From: Neoechinorhynchus agilis
Lineage: Eukaryota > Acanthocephala
Reading direction: 5' to 3'
Assembly: GCA_051530055.1 (NCBI GenBank)
Contig: CM121342.1
Coordinates: forward strand, 1,860,001-1,924,000
DNA: 64,000 bases
Below, one piece after another: positions 34,280-45,900 of the stretch. A program made the translations under genes and the position numbers. Within the stretch, counting starts at the first letter, position 1, and each line of letters opens with the position of its first letter. The notes below the pieces were generated by a model. It was given only the letters and a program-made list of their open reading frames with translations, had not been told where the DNA came from and searched no databases.

Positions 34280-35038
34280 ACCCCGAAGGATTATCTATCG
34301 ATGATCGCATTTATAATATTCAACGCAATCAAAATTGAGAATTTAGTTTAAGCACTATTTTTAAAGCTTCGATGTTTTATTTTCACCTGTATTGCAGAAG
34401 GGTGTTAAAAAATAAAAGCAACAATTTGAATAAGATATTAACTTTCCGCCTTATCAAATTCAAAGGAGAGAAAAGCACGTAGCATGATTTTCGCGTAATT
34501 TTTTCAATTTCCCTGGTAGTTTTCGTGAGCCATGGTTATTGAGTAGGACAGCGATACGGATAATCGACGTTTCGGATAACCGACGTTCCACTGTTATCAA
34601 ACTCTTTGTCTTTCTTAAAACTTAGGCACATTTCGTATTATCATTGTTCGGGAAAACAATTAGTTAAATGAAAGATTCGTCGAACATATCTGAACCTTAA
34701 AAATTTAACCATTGTTTAAAAGGCCAAAAGTTTAGGATTTTTGCACATTTAAACGTCCTTTCCATGAATAAACGCTATGTACGACTTTAAATAGATCAGC
34801 CCAGCGTTTGCAAAATATTTAAAATTATTCAAATACACTGTATTTCTCAGCACAAAAAAGGATGCAAATGAGCAAAATTCAAGAAATTATAAACATTCTC
34901 CTTGCTTTTATCTAAAGAATCATTCTGAGAAAAGCTAAGTCTAAGCGTCTAAAAAACATAAACGAAGTTCAATCTCTTCTGTTAACTACACAACGTAAAT
35001 TCGTTTCACATTTTTCAATGCCGCTTGAAACATGTCGT
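34280..35038. other. Intergenic with a solo pogo/Tigger-like end
   Basis: At 34557-34593 the minus strand reads CAGTGGAACGTCGGTTATCC then GAAACGTCGATTATCCG, the repeated TTATCC pattern of pogo/Tigger terminal repeats. No partner end or transposase is seen. The rest is empty. Confidence 0.4.
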
Positions 35039-36599
35039 CTACAATCGGCTGATGGCTTCCATAAGCATGCTATGAGTGTTATCTTCAACGATCCACCATG
35101 GTGGTCGATTTTCATATTCGTCATAGGTGTCTTTTAAATACTCTGGAATTTGATGGGAGAACTTCTTACTTCGTCTGTATCTAAATTCATATCCACATCG
35201 ACGTTCCTTATCTGTTAGTCTGTTATAATCTAGCTGTTGAATGGCACGGGGATCCGTGCGTTGCTTCTCTCTCTTGGTCTCAACCTTCTTTGCTTCTTTT
35301 ATCAAATCAACTCCGAAATTGTTCAATAGATACTGAGCCTTTCGGTTTTCGACCTCAACGGGATCCATACCAAGAGAAACCATTTTGCGACTTCTTCGAT
35401 ATCGGTGCTCATATCCGACGGATAAGACTTCCGATGGGTAAATTTCCGATAGAGGCACTTTAATATCAACCACAGGTTTCACCTCTTTTTTCTTCTCAAT
35501 AGCTTTTTGTTCGTCTTGAATCTTTCTACTCAATCTATATCGATGCGCGTATCCAATCGAGCCATGAGGAATCGAATTCTTTGGAGTTTGGATTTCATCT
35601 TCAACTTCGTCGTTGCTAATAGCTCTCTCAGCAGCAATCTTTCTACTCTTACGATAACGATAAGCATATCCAATTGAACCATGAGCGATTGCTTCTCTAG
35701 GTTCCGGCAATTGTACTTCAGCCCATTCTACGCATTTATTAAAAACAAGAAGACTGTAAAGCCACGATCCAAGTACCTCTGAACCCGCTACCGGTGCTGC
35801 GTCACCCGCCTTCATCCTGCTTATTCGATACCGATACTCATAGCCAGCTCTTGGCTTCTCTTCCTTATTATCTATTAGACTCAAATTAACTTTGTAACTT
35901 AATAAAACAAAAACCTTCCACGCATACGTGCTAATTTGAGTCTTTTTCAACACTTTCGATTCCTTCCCCCGTCGCAGCAGCCTTCTCTTGTGCTTTTAAG
36001 AAGTTGCTGATTCGGTAGCGGTAAGCGTACCCTACACTCCGGCTAACCAAATCTACGGAGTCTGGAGACGATGAAATACTCAGCAACTGGCGGGAAGTGG
36101 GAGCTCGTCTAATTGGAGGCTCAACTTCGTCCACACTATCTTTCACAAACAAATTACGAAACCATTGACGAACAAAAGCCAATGAGTAGAATCGGCTTGG
36201 TGCAGCCGTTGACGATAACACAACCGATTGTTCCTTCTTCCTAAATTTATCTTTAGCCGATCTTTTTAAATTGATCTTGGGTTCCTTCCTCACTTGCTCG
36301 ACTTTTTTACTCCTCTTCTTTGTTGAGTCCTTCTTTTTCGCAACCTTGACAGATTCCTTTTTGCATTTTTTCTTCTTTTGTCTTTCTGAATCTTTAGTTT
36401 TTCGCTTTTTTCCTGCATCCTTTTTCTTCTTTTTTTGACACTTAGACTCAGAATCACGCTTCGTTGATCGTGTTAGTAATATTTCCTTTTTGATTGGTCG
36501 ACTTAGATCGTCCAATGATAGATCGGTTGAAAGAGTCTTGTTTGATCGACGATGAGTGGAAAGCAAATTGAGACTTGACCAAGAAACTTGCCGGTACAA
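35039..36599 (-). CDS. GYxYRYRxSRK-repeat protein, unrecognised family
   Basis: I do not recognise this protein. It is about 500 residues in two coding parts (36599-35931 and 35953-35039, different frames, so at least one small intron lies near 35.9 kb). The first part has a long Lys-rich segment (KKKKDAGKKRKTKDSERQ, nuclear-signal-like) and ends in the first repeat. Six copies of G-Y-[AE]-[YHF]-R-Y-R-x-S-[RKN] lie at about 36040, 35850, 35680, 35560, 35420 and 35200, spaced irregularly by charged linkers with IAHGSIGY or IPHGSIGY before two of them. The C-terminus is PPWWIVEDN...AISRL. A second intron near 35.73-35.81 kb is likely (a hydrophobic stretch, acceptor GCGTAG). The exact start is uncertain. 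Confidence 0.6.
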
Positions 36600-37044
36600 C
36601 TACAAGCATATTCAAAAAAAATTTCACCAAACGGATAACAAAATTGAGGCCAGTTCTATATCGTGCAACGGTCAACTTAGAAGAAATCTGTGTTTTTCTG
36701 AACAGTTTCGAATGCGTTTTCTTAAATTAGAACCTTTAAAATTTAACAAGTGTATTTTACGCATACACTTTTGGTATACACCCATTTGATGGATGCGGGA
36801 AATTTTGAAAATCTGCATTTCACGACGCAATCTGTAGTCCATAACGTTAAAAACAATTTTTTAAAAATGAAATATAATGGTTTAATGTTGTTGATTCAGT
36901 TACCGCCGATATAATTAGCGGGCGTGCATTACGGTGCAAGAACGTTTAGTTTTCCCACCCAAGGCGACCCTTCGTCACCTATTGTCCCTCTCGATTGACC
37001 AACAGAAAATTCATTATTTTTGGTACCTTCGTATTTCCCTTTTT
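36600..37044. other. Intergenic, no gene seen
   Basis: Between the end of HSP90B1 and the start of the repeat protein, both on the minus strand. A 77-codon plus frame overlaps here but shows no gene-like feature. Confidence 0.3.
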
Positions 37045-39349
37045 TCATAGTTCGTCTTTGAGAGCCGCCTCTTCGGGAAACTTTATCTAACATGCGATGG
37101 AAAAGAGGTCATGCACTACGACAAGCAGCTTGACACTCATCATACCTGTTCACTCAATTGTTCCTTAAAGCCCATTTTTTGTCCTACAAGTTCCTCGACT
37201 TTATCTGCGTACTGTTTCGTGTTTTCCACTTCGTATCCAGATCGAATAAGTGCAGTTTGAACTAGCATACGAGCGGCCTCTCTTAATTCCGGGTCCGATG
37301 GATCTTTCTAAATTACACGATAAAGAACAATTTAGATTATTTAATGATTTTTCGCCCCCCCCTAAAAAGCTGAAATACCTTAACGCGTTCAAGAAGTCCC
37401 TGGATGATTGGATGGTTCGGATTGATTTCCAATTTCCGCTTCATTGCTGCAAAATGAGTTGTAGCGACGTCTCCTCCAACCTTCTGATACGCCTGTGACA
37501 TTGCAATTCTTTGCATGTTTCCATCATATCCCCATTGAGCAGCAACAAACACCATGCAAGCCGATACCAATCGATCACTGACGTGTGCACTAAGGACCTT
37601 TTCTTTAAAATTATCGGTCAAATACCGAGTAAGTGGTTCAAATCGTTCTTCAACCTCTTTGAGATCTTCAGCTGTGGTGTTGGAAAGAAGAAGACCTTCT
37701 TTAGCGACATTCTGAAACTTCTTTCCTTCAAACTCGGGAATGGCTTGAAGAGCGAATTCATCGATGGCATCGACGAGATACAGAACCTCGTATCCCATTG
37801 TACGGACACGTTCGGCAAACGCACTGCTTTCTGCTTCTTGAACGCTTCTGCCTGAAACGTAATAGATGAATGGCGGTTGTTCTGCTTTCATTCTCTCAAC
37901 GTAATTTTGAAGACTTGTAAAGTTTTGTGGTGATTCAGATGAGTAGAAACGAAGGAGACGAGCAAGACGTAACCGATTACGACCGTCTTCAATGAGTCCA
38001 TGTTTAATATTTGTACCATATTCTCGCCAAAAACTGTTGTACAATTCTGAACTGAGAGAAGCGAGAAGATCAAGGATTTTCCTGACGATTTTCCGTACGA
38101 TTACTTGAAGGATTTTAGAGTGTTGAATAGTTTCCCGACTTACATTAAGAGGCAGATCGTCACTATCGACAACGACATACACAAATCTCAGATATTCCGG
38201 CATCGTGGACGCATTAAAGTTCGAAATGAGAACACGTTTTACGTACAGTCGGAAATTGTTTTCCCTCACGCCACTCATTTGTTTCATTGGATCTAGTTTT
38301 CGTTGAAGAAAAAGAAGACATGTACATTGGACTTCGCTCTCCACCCCAAAATGACTATAAGCAAGCGGCGTATCATTTTTCTTACCGGTCAAAGCTTCAT
38401 AAAATTCATTGTATTGCTCCTCTTTAACGTCCTTGGGATTTCGTCGCCATATCGCTTCAACTTCATTCACGCGAACCCACTCAGAATTCTTGTAGAGTAG
38501 AATTGGGAACACAACAAATTGGCTATATTGACGAATAACCTGTTCGAGTTTTCGTTCATCCAAATAATCGGAAGCATCATCACGAAGCTGAAGAATAAGT
38601 TCGGTACCGCGACCAAGAGTGTTTCCACGTGGATCTTTAGCTACCTTAAACGATTTCCCATCTGATTCCCAGACGTGTTGTTCATGATCATCATTATGTT
38701 TGGATACCACACGAACTTTGTCTGAAACAAGAAAAGCGGAATATAGACCAACACCGAATTGACCGATCATATCAGCGAATTGATTTTGCATTTCGCTTGC
38801 CTTCGTCTTATCTTTCTGTTCAGCGTATTCTTTAGCGAATCGGAAAGTACCGGACCTTGCAACTGTCCCAAGATAATCCCGTAAATGTTCCCGCGTCATT
38901 CCAATGCCCGTGTCCCTGATACTTAGAGTCTTCGCGTTTCTATCAATTCTAATTCTAATCTCAAGCTCCTTTGTTTCACCCAATACATTCGGATCAGTGA
39001 TTGATTGAATTCGGAGCTTGTCAAGAGCGTCACTTCCGTTCGAAATGAGTTCACGAATGAAGATATCTCTATTTTGGTAAAGAGAATTGATTATCAATTT
39101 CATTAAACGGTCGATTTCAGTATTAAATTCTTGCGAGTGAGTGTTCTCCAACTCAAGACCAAGAATGTCTTCTTCTTGACCATCATCATTCAAATCAGCT
39201 TCATCTTCACCATTTAAGTCTTCACCGTGATTTTCGCTCACTTCTTTTCCTGCAGTTGTATCTTCGGCAGCGTAATCAGCCGTCTCAATGGATGGACTGG
39301 CCAGATTGCTCCAGAGGAGCAGAACTAACAAAACCAGCAAATGTCTCAT
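37045..39349 (-). CDS. HSP90B1: Endoplasmin (GRP94), ER-lumenal HSP90
   Basis: The ATP-dependent chaperone of the ER lumen. Three exons, all joined in phase 0: 39349-37380 (donor GTTAAG|GTATTT), 37307-37146 (acceptor GTAATTTAG, donor GAACAG|GTATGA) and 37086-37045 (acceptor GCATGTTAG). The introns are 71 and 59 bases; the product is about 724 residues. Signal peptide 1-20 (MRHLLVLLVLLLWSNLASPS). The ATP-binding domain has FIRELISNGSDALDKLRI, RDTGIGMT and GQFGVGLYSAFLV. The middle and C-terminal domains follow, and the last exon ends in KDEL-stop, the ER-retrieval signal. The acidic tail before KDEL is almost absent, so the protein is about 80 residues shorter than human. An acceptor CCATTTCAG lies 13 bases before the ATG. 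Confidence 0.93.
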
Positions 39350-39984
39350 CTCCTCCAAGAATCTGAAATGGATGGTCGACGACGACAGTTAGAATCCACA
39401 AATGCGACGATAAAGGAGAATCCGTTCGCACTCGAGCAAGAGCGCAAGACGTCGCATGATGCCTTCAAAGAACCTAATATAGGATGAGATATTTGTGGAG
39501 GCAGATTCTGGCGCACGACGACGGTGCGCCGCATACAACGAGGTAACATCCGCTTGTTTCATTAGCGAATGAATGCGCTCGTACGCGAGGAGTAAGATTA
39601 CCAAAGACACTCGCAAGCATTTTCACGAGTGACTTTTAACCTCGGAAACCTCGCGCTTGGTTACAATATGTAAAAAACGAAAGATAGCTTGAAAATAACA
39701 CAAGCGGTGACATCAAAGGGATTTCGAGAAGATGAATTCTTCTTCCGTGGAATTTCGCGCGTTTTTCGGACAGCTCACAGACATTTCAAATCATAGATAA
39801 GATCTTGTCTGTGCTCTTGTCACTGTCAAGGATCTGCACGGAGGTGTAAGATGGCGTTCTAAGGATTTATTCCTGCAGTTTCAAGTGTCAATTCTATCAG
39901 TGACGTCATGTCACATTCCCTTCGGCCCAGAGATACTCAAGCGTAGTTTGGTACCGCAGTGAAGACCACTCCTATTGTCAAACG
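39350..39984 (-). promoter_or_regulatory. HSP90B1 upstream region with a CRE/UPR-like site
   Basis: About 0.6 kb between the HSP90B1 start and the satellite. TGACGTCAT at 39901-39909 is a palindromic CRE core that ATF/XBP1-family bZIP factors can bind, about 550 bases upstream of the ATG. Short frames within the region look like chance. Confidence 0.3.
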
Positions 39985-42900
39985 CCGTTTCTCAGTGTCA
40001 AAAGCGTTTACTTTCGTTCTAAGAATGTCTTAGCATCGGGCGACTCGTTTGGGTCAAACGATGACTCTGCATTCTACGGGATTTGTAAGTTCATTTTAGA
40101 GCCTGGAATGAGGCAGTTCGCAAAAACCCAGCTTTTAGTTTTGGATTAGTTTTTAAGACGGGAAAATACCGTCCGTATAACAACTAATCCAGACTATTGA
40201 TTACGGAACACATGTAATGATCCTGTTTTTGTTTTAAGAATAGTAAATAAAACTCTTAAAAAATAATTTTGCTCTGATTACCCTACTGAGTTTCTCAGTG
40301 TAAAAAGCGTTTACTTTCGTTCTGAGAATGTCTTAGCATCGGGAGACTCGTTTGGGTCACACGATGACTCTGCATTCTACGGGATTTGTTGGTTCATTTT
40401 AGAGCCTGGAATGAGGCAGTTCGCAAAAACCCAGCTTTTAGTTTTGGATTAGTTTTTAAGACGGGAAAATACCGTCCGTATAACAACTAATCCAGACTAT
40501 TGATTACGGAACACATGTAATGATCCTGTTTTTGTTTTAAGAATAGTAAATAAAACTCTTAAAAAATAATTTTGCTCTGATTACCCTACTGAGTTTCTCA
40601 GTGTAAAAAGCGTTTACTTTCGTTCTGAGAATGTCTTAGCATCGGGAGACTCGTTTGGGTCACACGATGACTCTGCATTCTACGGGATTTGTTGGTTCAT
40701 TTTAGAGCCTGGAATGAGGCAGTTCGCAAAAACCAAGCTTTCAGTTTTGGATTAGTTTTAGAGACGGGAGAATACCGTCCGTATAACAACTAATCCAGAC
40801 AATTGATTACGGAACACATGTAATGATCCTGTTTTCGTTTTAAGAATCGTAAATAAAATTCTTAAAAAAAATTTTGTTCTGATTGCCCTACTGAGTTTCT
40901 CAGTGTAAAAAGCGTTTACTTTCGTTCTAAGAATGTCTTAGCATCGGGAGACTCGTTTGGGTCACACGATGACTCTGCATTCTACGGGATTTGTTGGTTC
41001 ATTTTAGAGCCTGGAATGAGGCAGTTCGCAAAAACCCAGCTTTTAGTTTTGGATTAGTTTTTAAGACGGGAGAATACCGTCCGTATAACAACTAATCCAG
41101 ACAATTGATTACGGAACACATGTAATGATCCTGTTTTCGTTTTAAGAATCGTAAATAAAACTCTTAAAAAAGAATTTTGTTCTGATTGCCCTACTGAGTT
41201 TCTCAGTGTAAAAAGCGTTTACTTTCGTTCTAAGAATGTCTTAGCATCGGGAGACTCGTTTGGGTCACACGATGACTCTGCATTCTACGGGATTTGTTGG
41301 TTCATTTTAGAGCCTGGAATGAGGCAGTTCGCAAAAACCAAGCTTTCAGTTTTGGATTAGTTTTAGAGACGGGAGAATACCGTCCGTATAACAACTAATC
41401 CAGGCAATTGATTACGGAACACATGTAATGATCCTGTTTTCGTTTTAAGAATCGTAAATAAAATTCTTAAAAAAGAATTTTGTTCTGATTGCCCTACTGA
41501 GTTTCTCAGTGTAAAAAGCGTTTACTTTCGTTCTAAGAATGTCTTAGCATCGGGAGACTCGTTTGGGTCACACGATGACTCTGCATTCTACGGGATTTGT
41601 TGGTTCATTTAGAGCCTGGAATGAGACAGTTCGCAAAAACCAGCTTTAGTTTTGGATTAGTTTAAGACGGGAGAATACCGTCCGTATAACAACTAATCCA
41701 GACTATTGATTACGGAACACATGTAATGATCCTGTTTTCGTTTTAAGAATCGTAAATAAAATTCTTAAAAAAAGAATTTTGTTCTGATTGCCCTACTGAG
41801 TTTCTCAGTGTAAAAAGCGTTTACTTTCGTTCTAAGAATGTCTTAGCATCGGGAGACTCGTTTGGGTCACACGATGACTCTGCATTCTATGGGATTTGTT
41901 GGCACATTTCAGAGCTTGGAATGAGGCAGTTCGCAAAAACCCAGCTTTTAGTTTTGGATTAGTTTTTAAGACGGGAGAATACCGTCCGTATAACAACTAA
42001 TCCAGACAATTGATTACGGAACACATGTAATGATCCTGTTTTCGTTTTAAGAATCGTAAATAAAACTCTAAAAAAAGAATTTTGTTCTGATTGCCCTACT
42101 GAGTTTCTCAGTGTAAAAAGCGTTTACTTTCGTTCTAAGAATGTCTTAGCATCGGGAGACTCGTTTGGGTCACACGATGACTCTGCATTCTATGGGATTT
42201 GTTGGCACATTTCAGAGCTTGGAATGAGGCAGTTCGCAAAAACCCAGCTTTAGTTTTGGATTAGTTTTTAAGACGGGAGAATACCGTCCATTTAACAACT
42301 AATCCAGGCAACTGATTACGGAACACATGAAATGATCCTGTTTTCGTTTTAAGAATCGTGGGTAAAATTCTTAAAAAAAATTTGTTCTGATTGCTCTACT
42401 GAGTTTCTCAGTGTAAAAAGCGTTTACTTTCGTTCTAAGAATGTCTTAGCATCGGGCGACTTGTTTGGGTCACACGATGACTCTGCATTCTACGGGATTT
42501 GTTGGTTCATTTTAGAGCCTGGAATGAGGCAGTTCGCAAAAACCCAGCTTTCAGTTTTGGATTAGTTTTCAAGACGGGAAAATACCGTCCGTTTAACAAC
42601 TAATCCAGACAATTGATTATGGAACACATGTAATGATCCTGTTTTCGTTTTAAGAATCGTAAATAAAACTCTTAAAAAAAGAATTTTGTTCTGATTGCCC
42701 TACTGAGTTTCTCAGTGTAAAAAGCGTTTACTTTCGTTCTAAGAATGTCTTAGCATCGGGAGACTCGTTTGGGTCACACGATGACTCTGCATTCTATGGG
42801 ATTGTTGGCACATTTCAGAGCTTGGAATGAGGCAGTTCGCAAAAACCCAGCTTTCAGTTTTGGATTAGTTTTCAAGACGGAAAATACCGTCCATTAACAA

Positions 42901-45900
42901 CTAATCCAGGCAACTGATTATGGAACACATGAAATGATCCAGTTTTCGTTTTAAGAATCGTGGGTAAAATTCTTAAAAAAATTGTTCTGATTGCTCTACT
43001 GAGTTTCTCAGTGTCAAAAGCGTTCACTTTCGTTCTAAGAATGTCTTAGCATCGGGCGACTTGTTTGGGTCACACGATGACTCTGCATTCTACGGGATTT
43101 GTTGGTTCATTTTAGAGCCTGGAATGAGGCAGTTCGCAAAAACCCAGCTTTTAGTTTTGGATTAGTTTTTAAGACGGGAGAATACCGTCCATTTAACAAC
43201 TAATCCAGGCAACTGATTACGGAACACATGAAATGATCCTGTTTTCGTTTTAAGAATCGTGGGTAAAATTCTTAAAAATATTTTGTTCTGATTGCTCTAC
43301 TGAGTTTCTCAGTGTCAAAAGCGTTCACTTTCGTTCTAAGAATGTCTTAGCATCGGGCGACTTGTTTGGGTCACACGATGACTCTGCATTCTACGGGATT
43401 TGTTGGTTCATTTTAGAGCCTGGAATGAGGCTGTTCGCAAAAACCAAGCTTTCAGTGTTGGATTAGTTTTCAAGACGGGAAAATACCGTCCGTTTAACAA
43501 CTAATCCAGACAATTGATTACGGAACACATGTAATGATCCTGTTTTCGTTTTAAGAATCGTAAATAAAATTCTTAAAAAAAGAATTTTGTTCTGATTGCC
43601 CTACTGAGTTTCTCAGTGTAAAAAGCGTTTACTTTCGTTCTAAGAATGTCTTAGCATCGGGAGACTCGTTTGGGTCACACGATGACTGCATTCTACGGGA
43701 TTTGTTGGTTCATTTTAGAGCCTGGAATGAGGCAGTTCGCAAAAACCCAGCTTTTAGTTTTGGATTAGTTTTTAAGACGGGAGAATACCGTCCATTTAAC
43801 AACTAATCCAGGCAACTGATTACGGAACACATGAAATGATCCTGTTTTCGTTTTAAGAATCGTGGGTAAAATTCTTAAAAATAATTTTGTTCTGATTGCC
43901 CTACTGAGTTTCTCAGTGTAAAAAGCGTTCACTTTCGTTCTAAGAATGTCTTAGCATCGGGCGACTTGTTTGGGTCACACGATGACTCTGCATTCTACGG
44001 GATTTGTTGGTTCATTTTAGAGCCTGGAATGAGGCAGTTCGCAAAAACCCAGCTTTTAGTTTTGGATTAGTTTTTAAGACGGGAGAATACCGTCCGTTTA
44101 ACAACTAATCCAGGCAACTGATTACGGAACACATGTAATGATCCTGTTTTCGTTTTAAGAATCGTGGGTAAAATTCTTAAAAAAAATTTGTTCTGATTGC
44201 TCTACTGAGTTTCTCAGTGTAAAAAGCGTTCACTTTCGTTCTAAGAATGTCTTAGCATCGGGCGACTTGTTTGGGTCACACGATGACTCTGCATTCTACG
44301 GGATTTGTTGGTTCATTTTAGAGCCTGGAATGAGGCAGTTCGCAAAAACCCAGCTTTCAGTTTTGGATTAGTTTTCAAGACGGGAAAATACCGTCCGTTT
44401 AACAACTAATCCAGACAATTGATTACGGAACACATGTAATGATCCTGTTTTCGTTTTAAGAATCGTAAATAAAACTCTTAAAAAAAGAATTTTGTTCTGA
44501 TTGCCCTACTGAGTTTCTCAGTGTAAAAAGCGTTTACTTTCGTTCTAAGAATGTCTTAGCATCGGGAGACTCGTTTGGGTCACACGATGACTCTGCATTC
44601 TATGGGATTTGTTGGCACATTTCAGAGCTTGGAATGAGGCAGTTCGCAAAAACCCAGCTTTCAGTTTTGGATTAGTTTTCAAGACGGGAAAATACCGTCC
44701 ATGTAACAACTAATCCAGGCAACTGATTATGGAACACATGAAATGATCCAGTTTTCGTTTTAAGAATCGTGGGTAAAATTCTTAAAAAAAAATTGTTCTG
44801 ATTGCTCTACTGAGTTTCTCAGTGTCAAAAGCGTTCACTTTCGTTCTAAGAATGTCTTAGCATCGGGCGACTTGTTTGGGTCACACGATGACTCTGCATT
44901 CTACGGGATTTGTTGGTTCATTTTAGAGCCTGGAATGAGGCAGTTCGCAAAAACCCAGCTTTTAGTTTTGGATTAGTTTTTAAGACGGGAGAATACCGTC
45001 CATTTAACAACTAATCCAGGCAACTGATTACGGAACACATGAAATGATCCTGTTTTCGTTTTAAGAATCGTGGGTAAAATTCTTAAAAATTTTTTGTTCT
45101 GATTGCTCTACTGAGTTTCTCAGTGTCAAAAGCGTTCACTTTCGTTCTAAGAATGTCTTAGCATCGGGCGACTTGTTTGGGTCACACGATGACTCTGCAT
45201 TCTACGGGATTTGTTGGTTCAGTTTAGAGCCTGGAATGAGGCTGTTCGCAAAAACCAAGCTTTCAGTGTTGGATTAGTTTTCAAGACGGGAAAATACCGT
45301 CCGTTTAACAACTAATCCAGACAATTGATTACGGAACACATGTAATGATCCTGTTTTCGTTTTAAGAATCGTGGGTAAAATTCTTAAAAAATTTTGTTCT
45401 GATTGCCCTACTGAGTTTCTCAGTGTAAAAAGCGTTCACTTTCGTTCTAAGAATGTCTTAGCATCGGGAGACTCGTTTGGGTCACACGATGACTCTGCAT
45501 TCTACGGGATTTGTTGGTTCATTTTAGAGCCTGGAATGAGGCAGTTCGCAAAAACCAAGCTTTCAGTTTTGGATTAGTTTTCAAGACGGGAAAATACCGT
45601 CCGTTTAACAACTAATCCAGACAATTGATTACGGAACACATGTAATGATCCTGTTTTCGTTTTAAGAATCGGTAAAATTCTTAAAAAAATTTTGTTCTGA
45701 TTGCCCTACTGAGTTTCTCAGTGTAAAAAGCGTTCACTTTCGTTCTAAGAATGTCTTAGCATCGGGCGACTTGTTTGGGTCACACGATGACTCTGCATTC
45801 TACGGGATTTGTTGGTTCATTTTAGAGCCTGGAATGAGGCAGTTCGCAAAAACCAAGCTTTTAGTTTTGGATTAGTTTTTAAGACGGGAGAATACCGTCC

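Noticed and set aside
37511-38500. Plus-strand frames of 60-114 codons across HSP90B1
   Set aside because: They lie antisense to a strongly conserved coding exon and have no support of their own.
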